From contig CM031607.1 in NCBI GenBank assembly GCA_018398815.1, positions 91,159,738 through 91,223,737 on the forward strand: DNA of 64,000 nucleotides, written 5' to 3'. The position numbers were made by a program, and so were the translations under genes. Source of the DNA: Conus ventricosus. Lineage: Eukaryota; Mollusca; Gastropoda; Neogastropoda; Conidae. This document shows positions 1-10,504 of this stretch, piece by piece. The notes beneath the pieces are model-generated. The model was given only the letters and a program-made list of their open reading frames with translations. It searched no databases and was not told the origin of the DNA. Numbering within the stretch: position 1 is the stretch's first letter; each line of letters begins with the position of its first letter.

Positions 1-50
1 AGATGCCTCGTGATCTCACTCATGCTGGCTCCGTAATCAAGCAATCACTG

Positions 51-2748
51 TTGTCGATAGAGGGCTCAGTAGATAGCGTCGTGCATGTTGTCGATAGAGG
101 GCTCAGTAGATAGCGTCGTGCATGTTGTCGATAGAGGGCTCAGTAGATAGCGTCGTGCATGTTGTCGATAGAGGGCTCAGTAGATAGCGTCGTGCATGTT
201 GTCGATAGAGGGCTCAGTAGATAGCGTCGTGCATGTTGTCGATAGAGGGCTCAGTAGATAGCGTCGTGCATGTTGTCGATAGAGGGCTCAGTAGATAGCG
301 TCGTGCATGTTGTCGATAGAGGGCTCAGTAGATAGCGTCGTGCATGTTGTCGATAGAGGGCTCAGTAGATAGTGTCGTGCATGTTGTCGATAGAGGGCTC
401 AGTAGATAGTGTCGTGCATGTTGTCGATAGAGGGCTCAGTAGATAGTGTCGTGCATGTTGTCGATAGAGGGCTCAGTAGATAGTGTCGTGCATGTTGTCG
501 ATAGAGGGCTCAGTAGATAGCGTCGTGCATGTTGTCGATAGAGGGCTCAGTAGATAGTGTCGTGCATGTTGTCGATAGAGGGCTCAGTAGATAGTGTCGT
601 GCATGTTGTCGATAGAGGGCTCAGTAGATAGTGTCGTGCATGTTGTCGATAGAGGGCTCAGTAGATAGTGTCGTGCATGTTGTCGATAGAGGGCTCAGTA
701 GATAGTGTCGTGCATGTTGTCGATAGAGGGCTCAGTAGATAGTGTCGTGCATGTTGTCGATAGAGGGCTCAGTAGATAGTGTCGTGCATGTTGTCGATAG
801 AGGGCTCAGTAGATAGTGTCGTGCATGTTGTCGATAGAGGGCTCAGTAGATAGCGTCGTGCATGTTGTCGATAGAGGGCTCAGTAGATAGTGTCGTGCAT
901 GTTGTCGATAGAGGGCTCAGTAGATAGTGTCGTGCATGTTGTCGATAGAGGGCTCAGTAGATAGCGTCGTGCATGTTGTCGATAGAGGGCTCAGTAGATA
1001 GCGTCGTGCATGTTGTCGATAGAGGGCTCAGTAGATAGTGTCGTGCATGTTGTCGATAGAGGGCTCAGTAGATAGTGTCGTGCATGTTGTCGATAGAGGG
1101 CTCAGTAGATAGCGTCGTGCATGTTGTCGATAGAGGGCTCAGTAGATAGCGTCATGCATGTTGTCGATAGAGGGCTCAGTAGATAGCGTCGTGCATGTTG
1201 TCGATAGAGGGCTCAGTAGATAGCGTCGTGCATGTTGTCGATAGAGGGCTCAGTAGATAGCGTCGTGCATGTTGTCGATAGAGGGCTCAGTAGATAGCGT
1301 CGTGCATGTTGTCGATAGAGGGCTCAGTAGATAGCGTCGTGCATGTTGTCGATAGAGGGCTCAGTAGATAGTGTCGTGCATGTTGTCGATAGAGGGCTCA
1401 GTAGATAGCGTCGTGCATGTTGTCGATAGAGGGCTCAGTAGATAGCGTCGTGCATGTTGTCGATAGAGGGCTCAGTAGATAGCGTCGTGCATGTTGTCGA
1501 TAGAGGGCTCAGTAGATAGTGTCGTGCATGTTGTCGATAGAGGGCTCAGTAGATAGCGTCGTGCATGTTGTCGATAGAGGGCTCAGTAGATAGCGTCATG
1601 CATGTTGTCGATAGAGGGCTCAGTAGATAGTGTCGTGCATGTTGTCGATAGAGGGCTCAGTAGATAGCGTCGTGCATGTTGTCGATAGAGGGCTCAGTAG
1701 ATAGCGTCGTGCATGTTGTCGATAGAGGGCTCAGTAGATAGCGTCGTGCATGTTGTCGATAGAGGGCTCAGTAGATAGCGTCGTGCATGTTGTCGATAGA
1801 GGGCTCAGTAGATAGTGTCGTGCATGTTGTCGATAGAGGGCTCAGTAGATAGTGTCGTGCATGTTGTCGATAGAGGGCTCAGTAGATAGCGTCGTGCATG
1901 TTGTCGATAGAGGGCTCAGTAGATAGTGTCGTGCATGTTGTCGATAGAGGGCTCAGTAGATAGCGTCGTGCATGTTGTCGATAGAGGGCTCAGTAGATAG
2001 TGTCGTGCATGTTGTCGATAGAGGGCTCAGTAGATAGCGTCGTGCATGTTGTCGATAGAGGGCTCAGTAGATAGCGTCGTGCATGTTGTCGATAGAGGGC
2101 TCAGTAGATAGTGTCGTGCATGTTGTCGATAGAGGGCTCAGGAGATAGCATCGTGCATGTTGTCGATAGAGGGCTCAGTAGATAGCGTCATGCATGTTGT
2201 CGATAGAGGGCTCAGTAGATAGCGTCGTGCATGTTGTCGATAGAGGGCTCAGTAGATAGTGTCGTGCATGTTGTCGATAGAGGGCTCAGTAGATAGCGTC
2301 GTGCATGTTGTCGATAGAGGGCTCAGTAGATAGCGTTGTGCATGTTGTCGATAGAGGGCTCAGTAGATAGTGTCGTGCATGTTGTCGATAGAGGGCTCAG
2401 TAGATAGCGTCGTGTATGCTGTCGATAGAGGGCTCAGTAGATAGTGTCGTGCATGTTGTCGATAGAGGGCTCAGTAGATAGCGTCGTGCATGTTGTCGAT
2501 AGAGGGCTCAGTAGATAGCGTCGTGCATGTTGTCGATAGAGGGCTCAGTAGATAGTGTCGTGCATGTTGTCGATAGAGGGCTCAGTAGATAGCGTCGTGC
2601 ATGTTGTCGATAGAGGGCTCAGTAGATAGTGTCGTGCATGTTGTCGATAGAGGGCTCAGTAGATAGCGTCGTGCATGTTGTCGATAGAGGGCTCAGTAGA
2701 TAGCGTCGTGCATGTTGTCGATAGAGGGCTCAGTAGATAGCGTCGTGC
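51..2748. repeat. 37-bp minisatellite, about 73 copies
   Basis: A near-perfect head-to-tail array of a 37-bp unit that starts TTGTCGATAGAGGGCTCAG and ends near GTGCATG. Units are almost identical. The main difference is one C/T site (AGCGTC versus AGTGTC), with the two forms scattered along the array. Rare variants are GTCATGC, CGTTGTG and one GCATCG. There are no spacers, so this is not a CRISPR array. It lies left of, and probably within an intron of, the minus-strand ASK-like gene whose exons start at 3,028. Positions 1-50 are non-repetitive flank with nothing recognisable. Confidence 0.97.
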
Positions 2749-2876
2749 ATATGTTGGATCAGAACAGGCGTCACTGAACACCACCGAAGTGACTCGGCAG
2801 CAGTGAAGTGCTTCCTCTGGTGGGTTGCCTCTTGACGACTTGACACTGACTGCTCCCTGTGGTTTGCCGGTGCTGG
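2746..2876 (+). repeat. dispersed repeat, copy 1 (inverted relative to 13,200-13,332)
   Basis: About 130 bp here match the reverse complement of 13,200-13,332 at high identity. Shared blocks include GATCAGAACAGGC, GTGACTCGGCAGCAGTG, CTCTGGTGGGTTGCCTC and ACTGCTCCCTGTGG. Two diverged copies in opposite orientation show an interspersed repeat family that I do not recognise. This copy starts exactly where the 37-bp minisatellite ends. Confidence 0.8.
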
Positions 2877-3027
2877 GACTTAGCTACCTGTTACCTGCAG
2901 GTGCTGGGGCTGGCACAAAAAGTGCCTGGATACAGCTGTGTACAGAACAGTGGCATGGGGTGCACTGCCACCAAGGCTTGGCAGATGACAACATGAAAAC
3001 CACGAAGAACATTCACAATGGACTGAC

Positions 3028-3120
3028 CTGGATTTCTCTGTAGGAGATGAGCATGTTGAAGACCACGTCCACAGACAGCAGCTCTGGATCGTCCAGCCGT
3101 CGCCGCATTCCTCGCAGTGA
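3028..3120 (-). CDS. ASK-like gene, fifth recognised exon
   Basis: 93 bp (31 codons) between acceptor GTGATGCAG and donor GTCAGT. It encodes [20 protein letters not shown] followed by [11 protein letters not shown], matching LARIRQRVDNIEVLTADIVI and NLLLSYRDIQ of ASK1. This is the last exon inside the window; the following sequence to 2,746 has no recognisable ASK exon. Confidence 0.9.
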
Positions 3121-4018
3121 CTGCATCACGGCATCAGTGATTCATCAGTTATATGCATGTTCAACACTAGGTAAACACATGTACGTAGTGGACCTGTGTG
3201 TGTGTACGTACACCTATATACGCAGCTTTAAGAACTTTTACTGGCCACTTTAGAGCTGTAGTTCAGGAAATAAAAGTTCTGACATCCAGACGTGTGTTTA
3301 AATAACTCTAAATGCATAGCTAAATACCAAAATATAAAAGCAATTCCACTAATAAAAGTAGTCTTCATGATAACAATGTGTTAAAATGACTCCACGAATG
3401 AACATACATAGATCCAAACATACAAAAGATCCACAACATAAAGTCACCAAATTTTCATTAAAGATTTCTCACTAACACTCTATCTCATGTCTTTATGCTG
3501 AGTGGCTTCATTCTTTTCATTCGCATGCACACATAACCAAGGCATCATCCACGCTTACACACATAAAATGTGTATATGCACTTTCCCCTTCTCCCTCACT
3601 CCCCTCATATATACCTTCCCCTCTCTTGTTTTTTTTTCTTTCTCTATTTTCCCACTGTGCACATCAAAGGGAAAATGGATCAGATGGATGGACAGTGGGA
3701 AAGGGCTGGTGGAGGGGAAGGGTTTTTGGAGGTGGGGAGGGAGAGGGAGAGGGACTGGGAGGGGGATATTACTTTTCAGGACACTTAGCACGACATTCAT
3801 CACAATTCATTTACCTGCTTCAGTTCCTCTCCTTTGTAAGTCTCTCGCACCTTGCGCAGGTCATTTAAAAACCTCTCCTTCAGGTGAGCTCTGTAACACA
3901 CATGTACAGCATAGCCAATGACGGCAAAAAGAAGGGAGACGGTATGAAGTGGGGGTAGGGGGTAGGAAGCAGGCTTCACACATGCCCATACACACACACA
4001 CACAAACACACATGCATG

Positions 4019-4051
<33 letters not shown>

Positions 4052-6068
4052 GCATGCATGCACATACGCACGCACGCGTACACACACACACACACACGCA
4101 CACACACTTTAGGCATTCATCCCCCATTTTACATCGAGTACTACCCCACAGACAAAACCACAAAACGTCTGGAGGATTTCCAAAGCGTGGTCTATCAAAG
4201 CAACACATGCTGCTTTTCCTGGGTGGTTTCCTTGCAACACAGTCCCCTCACTTTTCCACAAACCATCAAGATCTAAATGCGAGCATGGAACGTACACGTT
4301 CTCCTTGTCGACGTCACTCAGCACGGCTTTCAGCCGCCGGATCAGCGTGGGGCCTTCAGGGTGCACATTGCAGTCAGCCGGCATCGACATCCTGGGCGCC
4401 ATGGTTTCCGTCATGTACACCGCCCCTAAGTGATCGATCTGATACGGCAGGAAGGTGATGCCCGAAGAGCACGATAACTGCACACACACCCAGCAGCCTC
4501 CATTGGTCTTGTTGTTGTTGTTGTACATTTCAAGGACAGTGCCATCATCTGATGTATCATCATAACCACAATAAAGAGGCAGAAAACTTATGAGGCAGAA
4601 AACTTATGTTACTTGGCATTCAAACAAACAGGACAAAATACAATACAGAAGGTGTGGGGTCAATCTCTTGGTCTTCCAGCAACATAAACAGATGAGACGA
4701 AATAAACAAACAAATAACAAGAAAAACAAAAGCCATTTTGTAACCATGACAACAAAGACATGATGCACATCAAACAAACAAAAAAAAAGCTTATGAACCT
4801 GACTTCTTTGTTTTCATTTGAAACATAAACATAAAAACCATATGCAAACACAAATTCTACATGTACAATACTAAAAACAAACAAACAAACAACAAAGAAA
4901 AAGATCCTGACAAAGCTGAGACTGTCCTCAACCACAATCCACCCCCCGTCATGACGAGCCTACCTGAGTGACAAGGTGGTCTCGGGGTCGGTGTCGAAGA
5001 GCACCACGATGTTGTGTGTCATGCCCATGCTCTGGCGGATGCCGATGTGGTAGAACAGCGGCGCCTGCTGCACCGCCACCGACATGTCCACGATGGCGAC
5101 ATCGGCGTTGTAGAATGTGTCCAGCACTGACGTCTCCCCAAAGTCCAGCTTCTGGAAGGACACGGTCTCCAGCGTGGCCTGTGTGCTGAAGCTGAAATAA
5201 ACACATGCCCATAACTCCGAACGAATGCTACTTACAACACCGTATCGCCTAGCAGCATACAGCACACAGAACACCTTGTTTGTTATTTACTGTTCACTGT
5301 TCCCTGCCTCATACAAGATTTCCTTTCTGACATTAGAACTCCAGCTGTAAATGACGCACTCCTGGTTTGTCTACACACATTAACCATGCCCACAAGTATG
5401 ATTTGTTTTCTGTCATTATTAAGATGTTTGATAAAAACCTTTATTTGGCCCAGACATAATAACACATAAATGAGTACAGGTAAAGTAAATCAAAGAAATA
5501 AAATTATACAGAGAGAAGAAAAATTCAGCGATATACTGTATAAAAAATGTTCAAAGAGAGCTGAAAATCTTGGCTGAAGAAACTACAATCTCTCTAAATC
5601 TACACACACGCACACGCGTGCATGCACGCACGCACGCGCACACACACCACAATTAATGCTAAGTTTTCAAATGAACAGGTAATGGGTATACTCTTGGCTA
5701 ATGAAACTACAATCTCTCTAAATCTACAAACATACACAAGCGCACACGCACACACAAACACATATACACACACACACACACACGCCACACGCACAGATAC
5801 ACACACACACACACACACACACCACACACACATACACAACACACAGTGACAAACACACACACTCACACACACCACACACATACACACCCACAGACACACA
5901 CCAAATCTGTCAATGACTACCTTTTGCAGGCATTCTGCACTTCTCCAAAAGCCTTCTCTCTGGCAGCCAGCAGTTCTGCATTGATCAAGCTTTTGCTGTC
6001 AGCACTGGCAGACAGGTTTTTGCTGTCTCCATTGCTGTGTCCCACATACACTACTTTCATCGTCATGC
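3028..6068 (-). CDS. ASK-type MAP3K (MAP3K5/6/15 family), N-terminal exons, partial
   Basis: Five exons on the minus strand (5,921-6,068; 4,964-5,191; 4,296-4,477; 3,815-3,890; 3,028-3,120) encode a protein collinear with the N-terminus of apoptosis signal-regulating kinase. Hallmarks are [18 protein letters not shown] and [12 protein letters not shown], the latter followed by a FYH and R(Q/E)S segment as in ASK1. Further on come [21 protein letters not shown] and [11 protein letters not shown]. In vertebrate ASK1 this part is the thioredoxin-binding region and the start of the TPR-like central regulatory region; the kinase domain would lie left of the window. Junctions fit except between the second and third exons, where phases disagree and about seven residues are missing, so a micro-exon or a base error is likely. 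The paired cysteines that I recall in vertebrate ASK1 (VYCC) read VYMT here. MAP3K5, 6 and 15 cannot be told apart from this part. Confidence 0.9.
3815..3890 (-). CDS. ASK-like gene, fourth recognised exon
   Basis: 76 bp, acceptor TGTGTTACAG, donor GTAAAT. It encodes [20 protein letters not shown] followed by EELKQ, matching the ASK segment RESILNDIRKARNLYTGKEL. It completes the codon split by the previous exon and ends in phase 0. Confidence 0.9.
3979..4108. repeat. (CA)n microsatellite with CATG/CGCA interruptions
   Basis: Imperfect CA-rich tract within an ASK-like intron, in the polypyrimidine direction on the minus strand. Open frames of alternating T-H or C-V here are composition artefacts. 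Confidence 0.9.
4296..4477 (-). CDS. ASK-like gene, third recognised exon
   Basis: 182 bp with acceptor TGTGTGTGCAG and donor GTACGT. The reading frame that matches ASK ([15 protein letters not shown], later [17 protein letters not shown]) starts in phase 0, but the upstream exon ends in phase 2. A skipped micro-exon of 3n+1 bases (about 22 nt by comparison with vertebrate ASK1) or a consensus error would explain this. It ends in phase 2 and joins the next exon cleanly. Confidence 0.85.
4964..5191 (-). CDS. ASK-like gene, second recognised exon
   Basis: 228 bp flanked by acceptor TTTATTTCAG and donor GTAGGC on the minus strand. It enters in phase 2 and continues cleanly from the previous exon (AG|C codon). 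It encodes the most conserved ASK N-terminal stretch: [20 protein letters not shown], then a [10 protein letters not shown] segment and [11 protein letters not shown]. Base composition is GC-rich with strong third-position G/C, unlike the AT-rich introns around it. Confidence 0.93.
5604..5905. repeat. two (CA)n tracts flanking a duplicated segment
   Basis: CA-rich tracts at about 5,604-5,646 and 5,735-5,905. The phrase GAAACTACAATCTCTCTAAA occurs before both (about 5,579 and 5,703), so the tract and its flank were duplicated locally. Intronic in the ASK-like gene. Confidence 0.85.
5921..6068 (-). CDS. ASK-like gene, first recognised coding exon
   Basis: On the minus strand an acceptor TGTGTGCAG precedes GCATGACGATGAAAG. 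The likely start ATG is 6,066-6,064, and a second in-frame ATG lies two codons later. The encoded start, [14 protein letters not shown], corresponds to the beginning of the ASK N-terminal alpha/beta domain, and the exon ends at NACK plus two bases of the next codon. The donor is GTAGTC. The acceptor before the ATG implies at least one more upstream exon, probably noncoding. Confidence 0.8.
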
Positions 6069-6446
6069 CTGCACACAGAAGCGGTCAGTAGTAATAATAA
6101 TGAAAACATCATCCAGGGCTTCTGATAACGCAAAAAAATGCGTACAGTACGCATTATAACGGGCGAGGACCCACTGTAAGCGTCTCAAACGCGTTCCTGG
6201 GGACCCTTGACATTTTGGGGAAGAACAGATAAGAACACGGGAAACGACAGCATCCAACATCGTAGCCTCTGACTGTTGTCCTCTGCTACAATGCAAGAGT
6301 AGCTTCCCTTGCTGTTCTTTCCACAACCCAATTCACTCTCACCGGAAGGAGACCCTTTGGCCAGATTCCAAAATATTTTTGACAGTGAGGTTAAAATCAT
6401 CGTCGGAAAAAAAAAACAAAAAACAAAACAAACAATAAAAAAAAGG

Positions 6447-6908
6447 GCGGGGGGGGGGGGGGGGGGGGGGGGGGTGGAGCAGAAAAGCGAGATAATGAAG
6501 ATCGTGAACTCACACCATCGAGTACATCTACATGTGATTGCAACACTCCCAAAAGAAAAAAGTTAGAGCCTACAATTCTGGGTGGGAGAAAGAGTTTTCT
6601 GGCTTGAGTGTGACGAATTGTCTCACTCTCAGGGAATGAAGTGTTTGTTGTGTGTGAAGACTGGTCAGAAAAATACTTTAGTCAATGGTTGCACGAACTT
6701 TCAAAGAAATGCTCTAGTAAGACACGAGTTGACTGCCGACCACAAATCTGCCAGTGCATCTGGATCTGGATCTGGATCTCCGCCTGTAGTTGTTGGTTGG
6801 CGGCTAGTTGTAGGAGCCAATAATGGCTGTTACAACTGGTTACGCAGCGCAAGACTTTAAAAGATTAAAAACAGAGGGGGACTTGGAGGGGGGGGGGGGG
6901 GGGGGGGA
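6447..6908. other. two long poly-G tracts bracketing a short spacer
   Basis: Runs of about 26 G (one T interruption at the end) near 6,449-6,475 and about 18 G near 6,891-6,908. Similar tracts recur at about 12,899, 33,136, 40,301 (as C) and 51,585. Such runs are hard to sequence, and their lengths here should not be trusted. Confidence 0.8.
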
Positions 6909-7048
6909 GAGCTAATAAAAGGCAAGCTGACATGTCCCAATCTGTCAAAAAAGCCTATGAGAAGACTTCTCACATGCTGTTTGCTCAGATGGGAGCAGCC
7001 CTGATCCTTGCAACAGATGACTTGCCTGGTTTTGTTAACATGGAGTAG
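6582..7048 (+). pseudogene. hAT-like / ZNF862-type zinc finger transposase remnant
   Basis: Two open pieces are visible. The first (6,582-6,860) contains MKCLLCVKTGQ, then GCTNFQRNALVRHELTADHK, the C-x2-C ... H-x4-H pattern seen before the transposase core in hAT-derived proteins such as the ZNF862/C17orf113 group. It then runs into a Ser-Gly repeat. The second (6,932-7,048) reads MSQSVKKAYEKTSHMLFAQM and then LATDDLPGFVNME before a stop, resembling the region just after that finger. A poly-G tract separates them. No catalytic core is visible, so this is a decayed fragment. The family call rests on the finger pattern only. Confidence 0.5.
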
Positions 7049-7811
7049 GGCCCCCTTGAACTAACTGAAGTAAGCCTGGGACCCCTTGCAAATCTGAAAA
7101 GGGGTTCCTGGGACCCAAATTTTTTTTTAATCTTAGTAGAAGCCCTGATCATCTAACTTCCAGACACAAACGCTTTGAATCCTAACTCTTTCCTCTGCCC
7201 ATTGGAAGGCATACAGTATTACACAAACGGTTTATCCTTCTGTATCATACCTAAAGACTTTTCATAACTCTGTGAAATCTAAAGAAGATGTAATCCAGTA
7301 TTTCAAACTATTATGTGGAATGACATATTGACATTATTTTATCATCTGCTCTTGGGGTGAAAAACCAACATAACAAGCAATATTTCACAGACTAGCAGAC
7401 AGATCTATACCTAACTCTGGGCATCAACAAACAAAGGGTGAGACACAACCAAAGAGTTAAACACATGACTTTTTCCCAATCTTTATACATATCTTTTTTT
7501 TTTGTCATTAGGAGCTGGTAACAATTCTGTCTTTCATTTAAAAAAAATAAGGGTTTTGTTAAGTCTACTATATAAAAAGTATATTAAAACGTTTTCACAT
7601 TTTCCCTCAAAAATCTTCTCAAGTCTAAATTTGCTAAAGCACAATTTTCATGCCAAATGAATCCTTCTTCATTTCAACAGAAACTAGATACATTTTATGT
7701 AATTTCTGTTTTCTTCTAAAGATGGTTGGAAATTAAATTATTTTAGTGCAATTAGATGTGGAGCTATTTTATCATAAAGTTGTAATCTTCACTGACTGTG
7801 GAATCAAATGC
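7049..7811. other. AT-rich non-coding stretch
   Basis: No exon, repeat unit or element end was recognised. Frequent A/T runs and in-frame stops on both strands are consistent with intron or intergenic DNA. Confidence 0.6.
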
Positions 7812-8105
7812 ATTTGGGTCGTTCTCTCGAAACGTATACCACGCGGGGGTGGCCGATGTCAAAGCCTCGTACAAATTTAATTAAACAATGTTTAAATTGC
7901 ACCTAATGCTTTCCCAAATTAGCAACTGCATTGTATAACCTGCATGAGCAGTGTTGGCTTCTTATCTGTCCTCGTTTATTTTTTCCCGATCATTTTGTGT
8001 CAAATTTGGGGGGTTCGTAAGCAGCCATTTTGTGACATCGAAAAAACCCGATCTCACAAACAACATAATATCAATCTGGCCAGCGAAAGTAAGATGGTAT
8101 AAACT

Positions 8106-8474
8106 ATGTTAATGGATAAAAGCATAGTATATTTTGCATTTGAAAAGATATCGGGCCTCATCACCTTTGTACTTAGGAGAAAACGACAAAAATGTGAACC
8201 GGTCTCGAGCGTATCGCATGGTGTCGATTCCATTCAGGCAAAACAAACTGGCGGAGCGATATATGCAAATGTCTTTAGCTACCAAACCAAATGGTTTAGA
8301 GAGTTTAATTCTTTTGCAGCGAATATTCTCTTGTTTGTGTATCGCCATTTATCTGATAATTACACAAAAACGTATTATTTACCGATCGGTGACATGGTGT
8401 CCACTTTCGCGATACGTATGAGATCCCGCAAATACTTGTATGGGGGACTACTTTCACGCAGAAACCGTTTTTAG
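8106..8474 (+). CDS. unassigned 122-aa ORF inside the TIR element
   Basis: Open for 122 codons, ending just before the 8,503 ORF. Lysine- and tyrosine-containing, with no motif recognised (LITFVLRRKRQKCEP, later YYLPIGDMVS). Its low GC matches the element around it. It could be an upstream exon or chance. Confidence 0.2.
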   Translation: MLMDKSIVYFAFEKISGLITFVLRRKRQKCEPVSSVSHGVDSIQAKQTGGAIYANVFSYQTKWFREFNSFAANILLFVYRHLSDNYTKTYYLPIGDMVSTFAIRMRSRKYLYGGLLSRRNRF

Positions 8475-8502
8475 GAGAGTAACTATGATAGCGGAGGGTT
8501 AA

Positions 8503-9836
8503 ATGCGTACTGTGTTCCCACTCGTGACCCCATTCGGACGAGCACGGCGCGAGAATCCGAAAAAGTGTGTGTGGTGTCCGACGAGTCGTCATTTTTACGT
8601 TCGTGATCGACAGTGCCATTCCAAAGATCTGAAGGTAAGTTTCTTTATTTTGCACTCGATTACCATAGTTTTAATCAGTGGGTATTGTTTTGCATATATT
8701 AATAGATCTGAATTGTGTGGATTTGTCGCAAATTTTGCTGCTTTGTCCAGCTAAATGTGCCTGACACATGCGAACATGGAAACGCTTTCACACACGGCAT
8801 TACGTTTTTGTTCGGCATTCTTACCATATTATGTTCGATTTAATTGATGTTTACCATACAATAACTGTTTGTAGCACTAATATAGTAATGTCTTTGATAA
8901 AGTCATTCAATGTTTGCCCGAATGTTGTTTTGATTATGATAGATTTGAAAGAAACCTGTGAATGGGCACTGCGCGTATTGCAGACACCATTTTGGGCGAC
9001 GTCATCGATACGTTCGTGAAAAGTTGATGATCAGTGTCTTACTTTGAAAACAAAAAAACTCTAAATAACTTATTTATATAAAGCGTCTAGCGGTGTTTAC
9101 GTAAAAAAAATGACGTAAAATGGTATTTCATTCTGTGTGATTGTTCAGAAATGATGTGAAAGTGTTTCTACATCCCACACGAAACCGAGACACATGTGAG
9201 ATGGCGTCTCGTTACACATGAGATTGTCTACATAGTTTCAAAGACTTGGATGAAATGAATTATTTATATAGTGCGGTACATAAGTAATGTTAAATTTTCT
9301 GTTATGTGCTTAAAAATATAAAAGTGACGTTCAGTGGTAATTAGTGCTTTGAAATTTTGCGCTTTCTTTTGACATTGCACGTTATTGTTTGTTATGACAG
9401 ATGTAACCATGATAAGTTCTATGTAGGCAAATTTTTGCAGTGCAGCAATCAGTTGTGACTGTATTAGCTAAAATACCAGTTTTTCAAAGAGAAAGTTCTA
9501 TCCAGTTTTGTATAGCATATAAAATGAAAATACATGCTTTGTAGATAATACATACAGTATTGATGACTTTAACACACAAAAAAAAGAAAGAAAAGAACTC
9601 CAATTGCTCAGCAAGTCTAAGTTTTTCCTCTCTCCTCAGGTGTGGTCACAAGCACAGATCCACTGACTGTCAATTTCTTGTGGCCTCGTCCTGGAAGACA
9701 AAAGATCTTCTACTATCCGGATCCAGCTGATGTTCAAACAGTGACTACAAACATGATCATCAAGACAGGAATTGAACTTGTTCCATGTTCGAATTCTTTC
9801 AGAGACTGGAAAGTCGAAGGGTTCAGTGAATTCTGA
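8503..9836 (+). CDS. possible two-exon gene inside the TIR element, unknown product
   Basis: A first exon candidate starts at ATG 8,503, carries a C-x2-C and later C-H (KKCVWCPTSRHFYVRDRQCH), and stops at a strong donor AAG|GTAAGT near 8,634. A terminal exon candidate begins after CTCTCCTCAG at about 9,640. It encodes VVTSTDPLTVNFLWPRPGRQ and later FYYPDPADVQT and CSNSFRDWKVEGFSEF, then a stop at 9,836; an AATAAA follows about 20 bp later. The phase across the intron is not proven. I recognise no family. It may be the element's own gene or a captured exon. Confidence 0.35.
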
Positions 9837-10504
9837 AAACTGCTGAAACATGGAGGAAATAAAACATTGTTGGAACTGTATTGCTGTGGTGCTTTTTTCT
9901 TGAAGTATTGCTTGAATGAGTGGTGGTGTCCTTGTTACATGCGGGATGGTGTCCATGTTACACGCGAGACCACGATTTAGTAACTGTAATATTCAAACAC
10001 AATATCAGTTGGAATGAATAAATATCCCTTCATTTCAAACCTTGCAATAAAAGCAACTGATCACATACAACCAGTATTTACAAGCTCTGCCATCCTGTGT
10101 GAAAACAAATAAATTAAGAACAGATTCCAGTCATCTCCAAACGTCCAAAATGAAGAATGCAGTAACAATGCATAAAAATGAAAACATAACACTGGATTCC
10201 TGTATATTGGTTGTTCAGTACATCTTTAGCTCAAAAAATACTAAAAAATAATGCAAAAATCTTTAAATAATGACTTAATAATTACACCATATGGTGTCCT
10301 TGATACACGCGGGACGGTGCTGACCCATGTTACTTTATCATCAATTTCACACAAACGAGAGTTTTGACTGTTTTTATTTTTATGATAATGTATACAGGAA
10401 ATGTATGCTTTATAGCAGAATGCTTTTTTCATCAGAAAAATCATTTTCATTTTTGACTTGATAAATCACAGAAATGGTATACGTTTCGAGAGAATGACCA
10501 TTTG

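Larger units (their letters stand above)
7817..10499 (+). mobile_element. 2.68-kb TIR element of unknown family with 5-bp TSD
   Basis: The ends are inverted repeats of about 25 bp: the left begins GGTCGTTCTCTCGAAACG at 7,817 and the right is its near-exact reverse complement ending at 10,499 (one G/A difference). Both ends are followed by TATACCA inward. The flanks carry an ATTTG direct repeat (7,812-7,816 and 10,500-10,504), a plausible target-site duplication. Inner motifs such as CACGCGGG and GTGTCC..GTTAC recur near both ends (7,842, 9,930, 10,300), like subterminal repeats. The ends and 5-bp duplication do not match TTAA-type (piggyBac), TA-type (mariner) or 8-bp (hAT, P) elements. A possible spliced gene inside is listed separately. 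Confidence 0.7.

Noticed and set aside
51..2748. CRISPR-like array of 37-bp repeats
   Set aside because: Units are joined head to tail with no unique spacers, and the setting is a eukaryotic intron-bearing region.
4527..4548. 22-nt candidate micro-exon (minus strand) with AG and GT flanks in the ASK-like gene
   Set aside because: The length fits the phase gap, but in the required phase it reads a stop codon at once.
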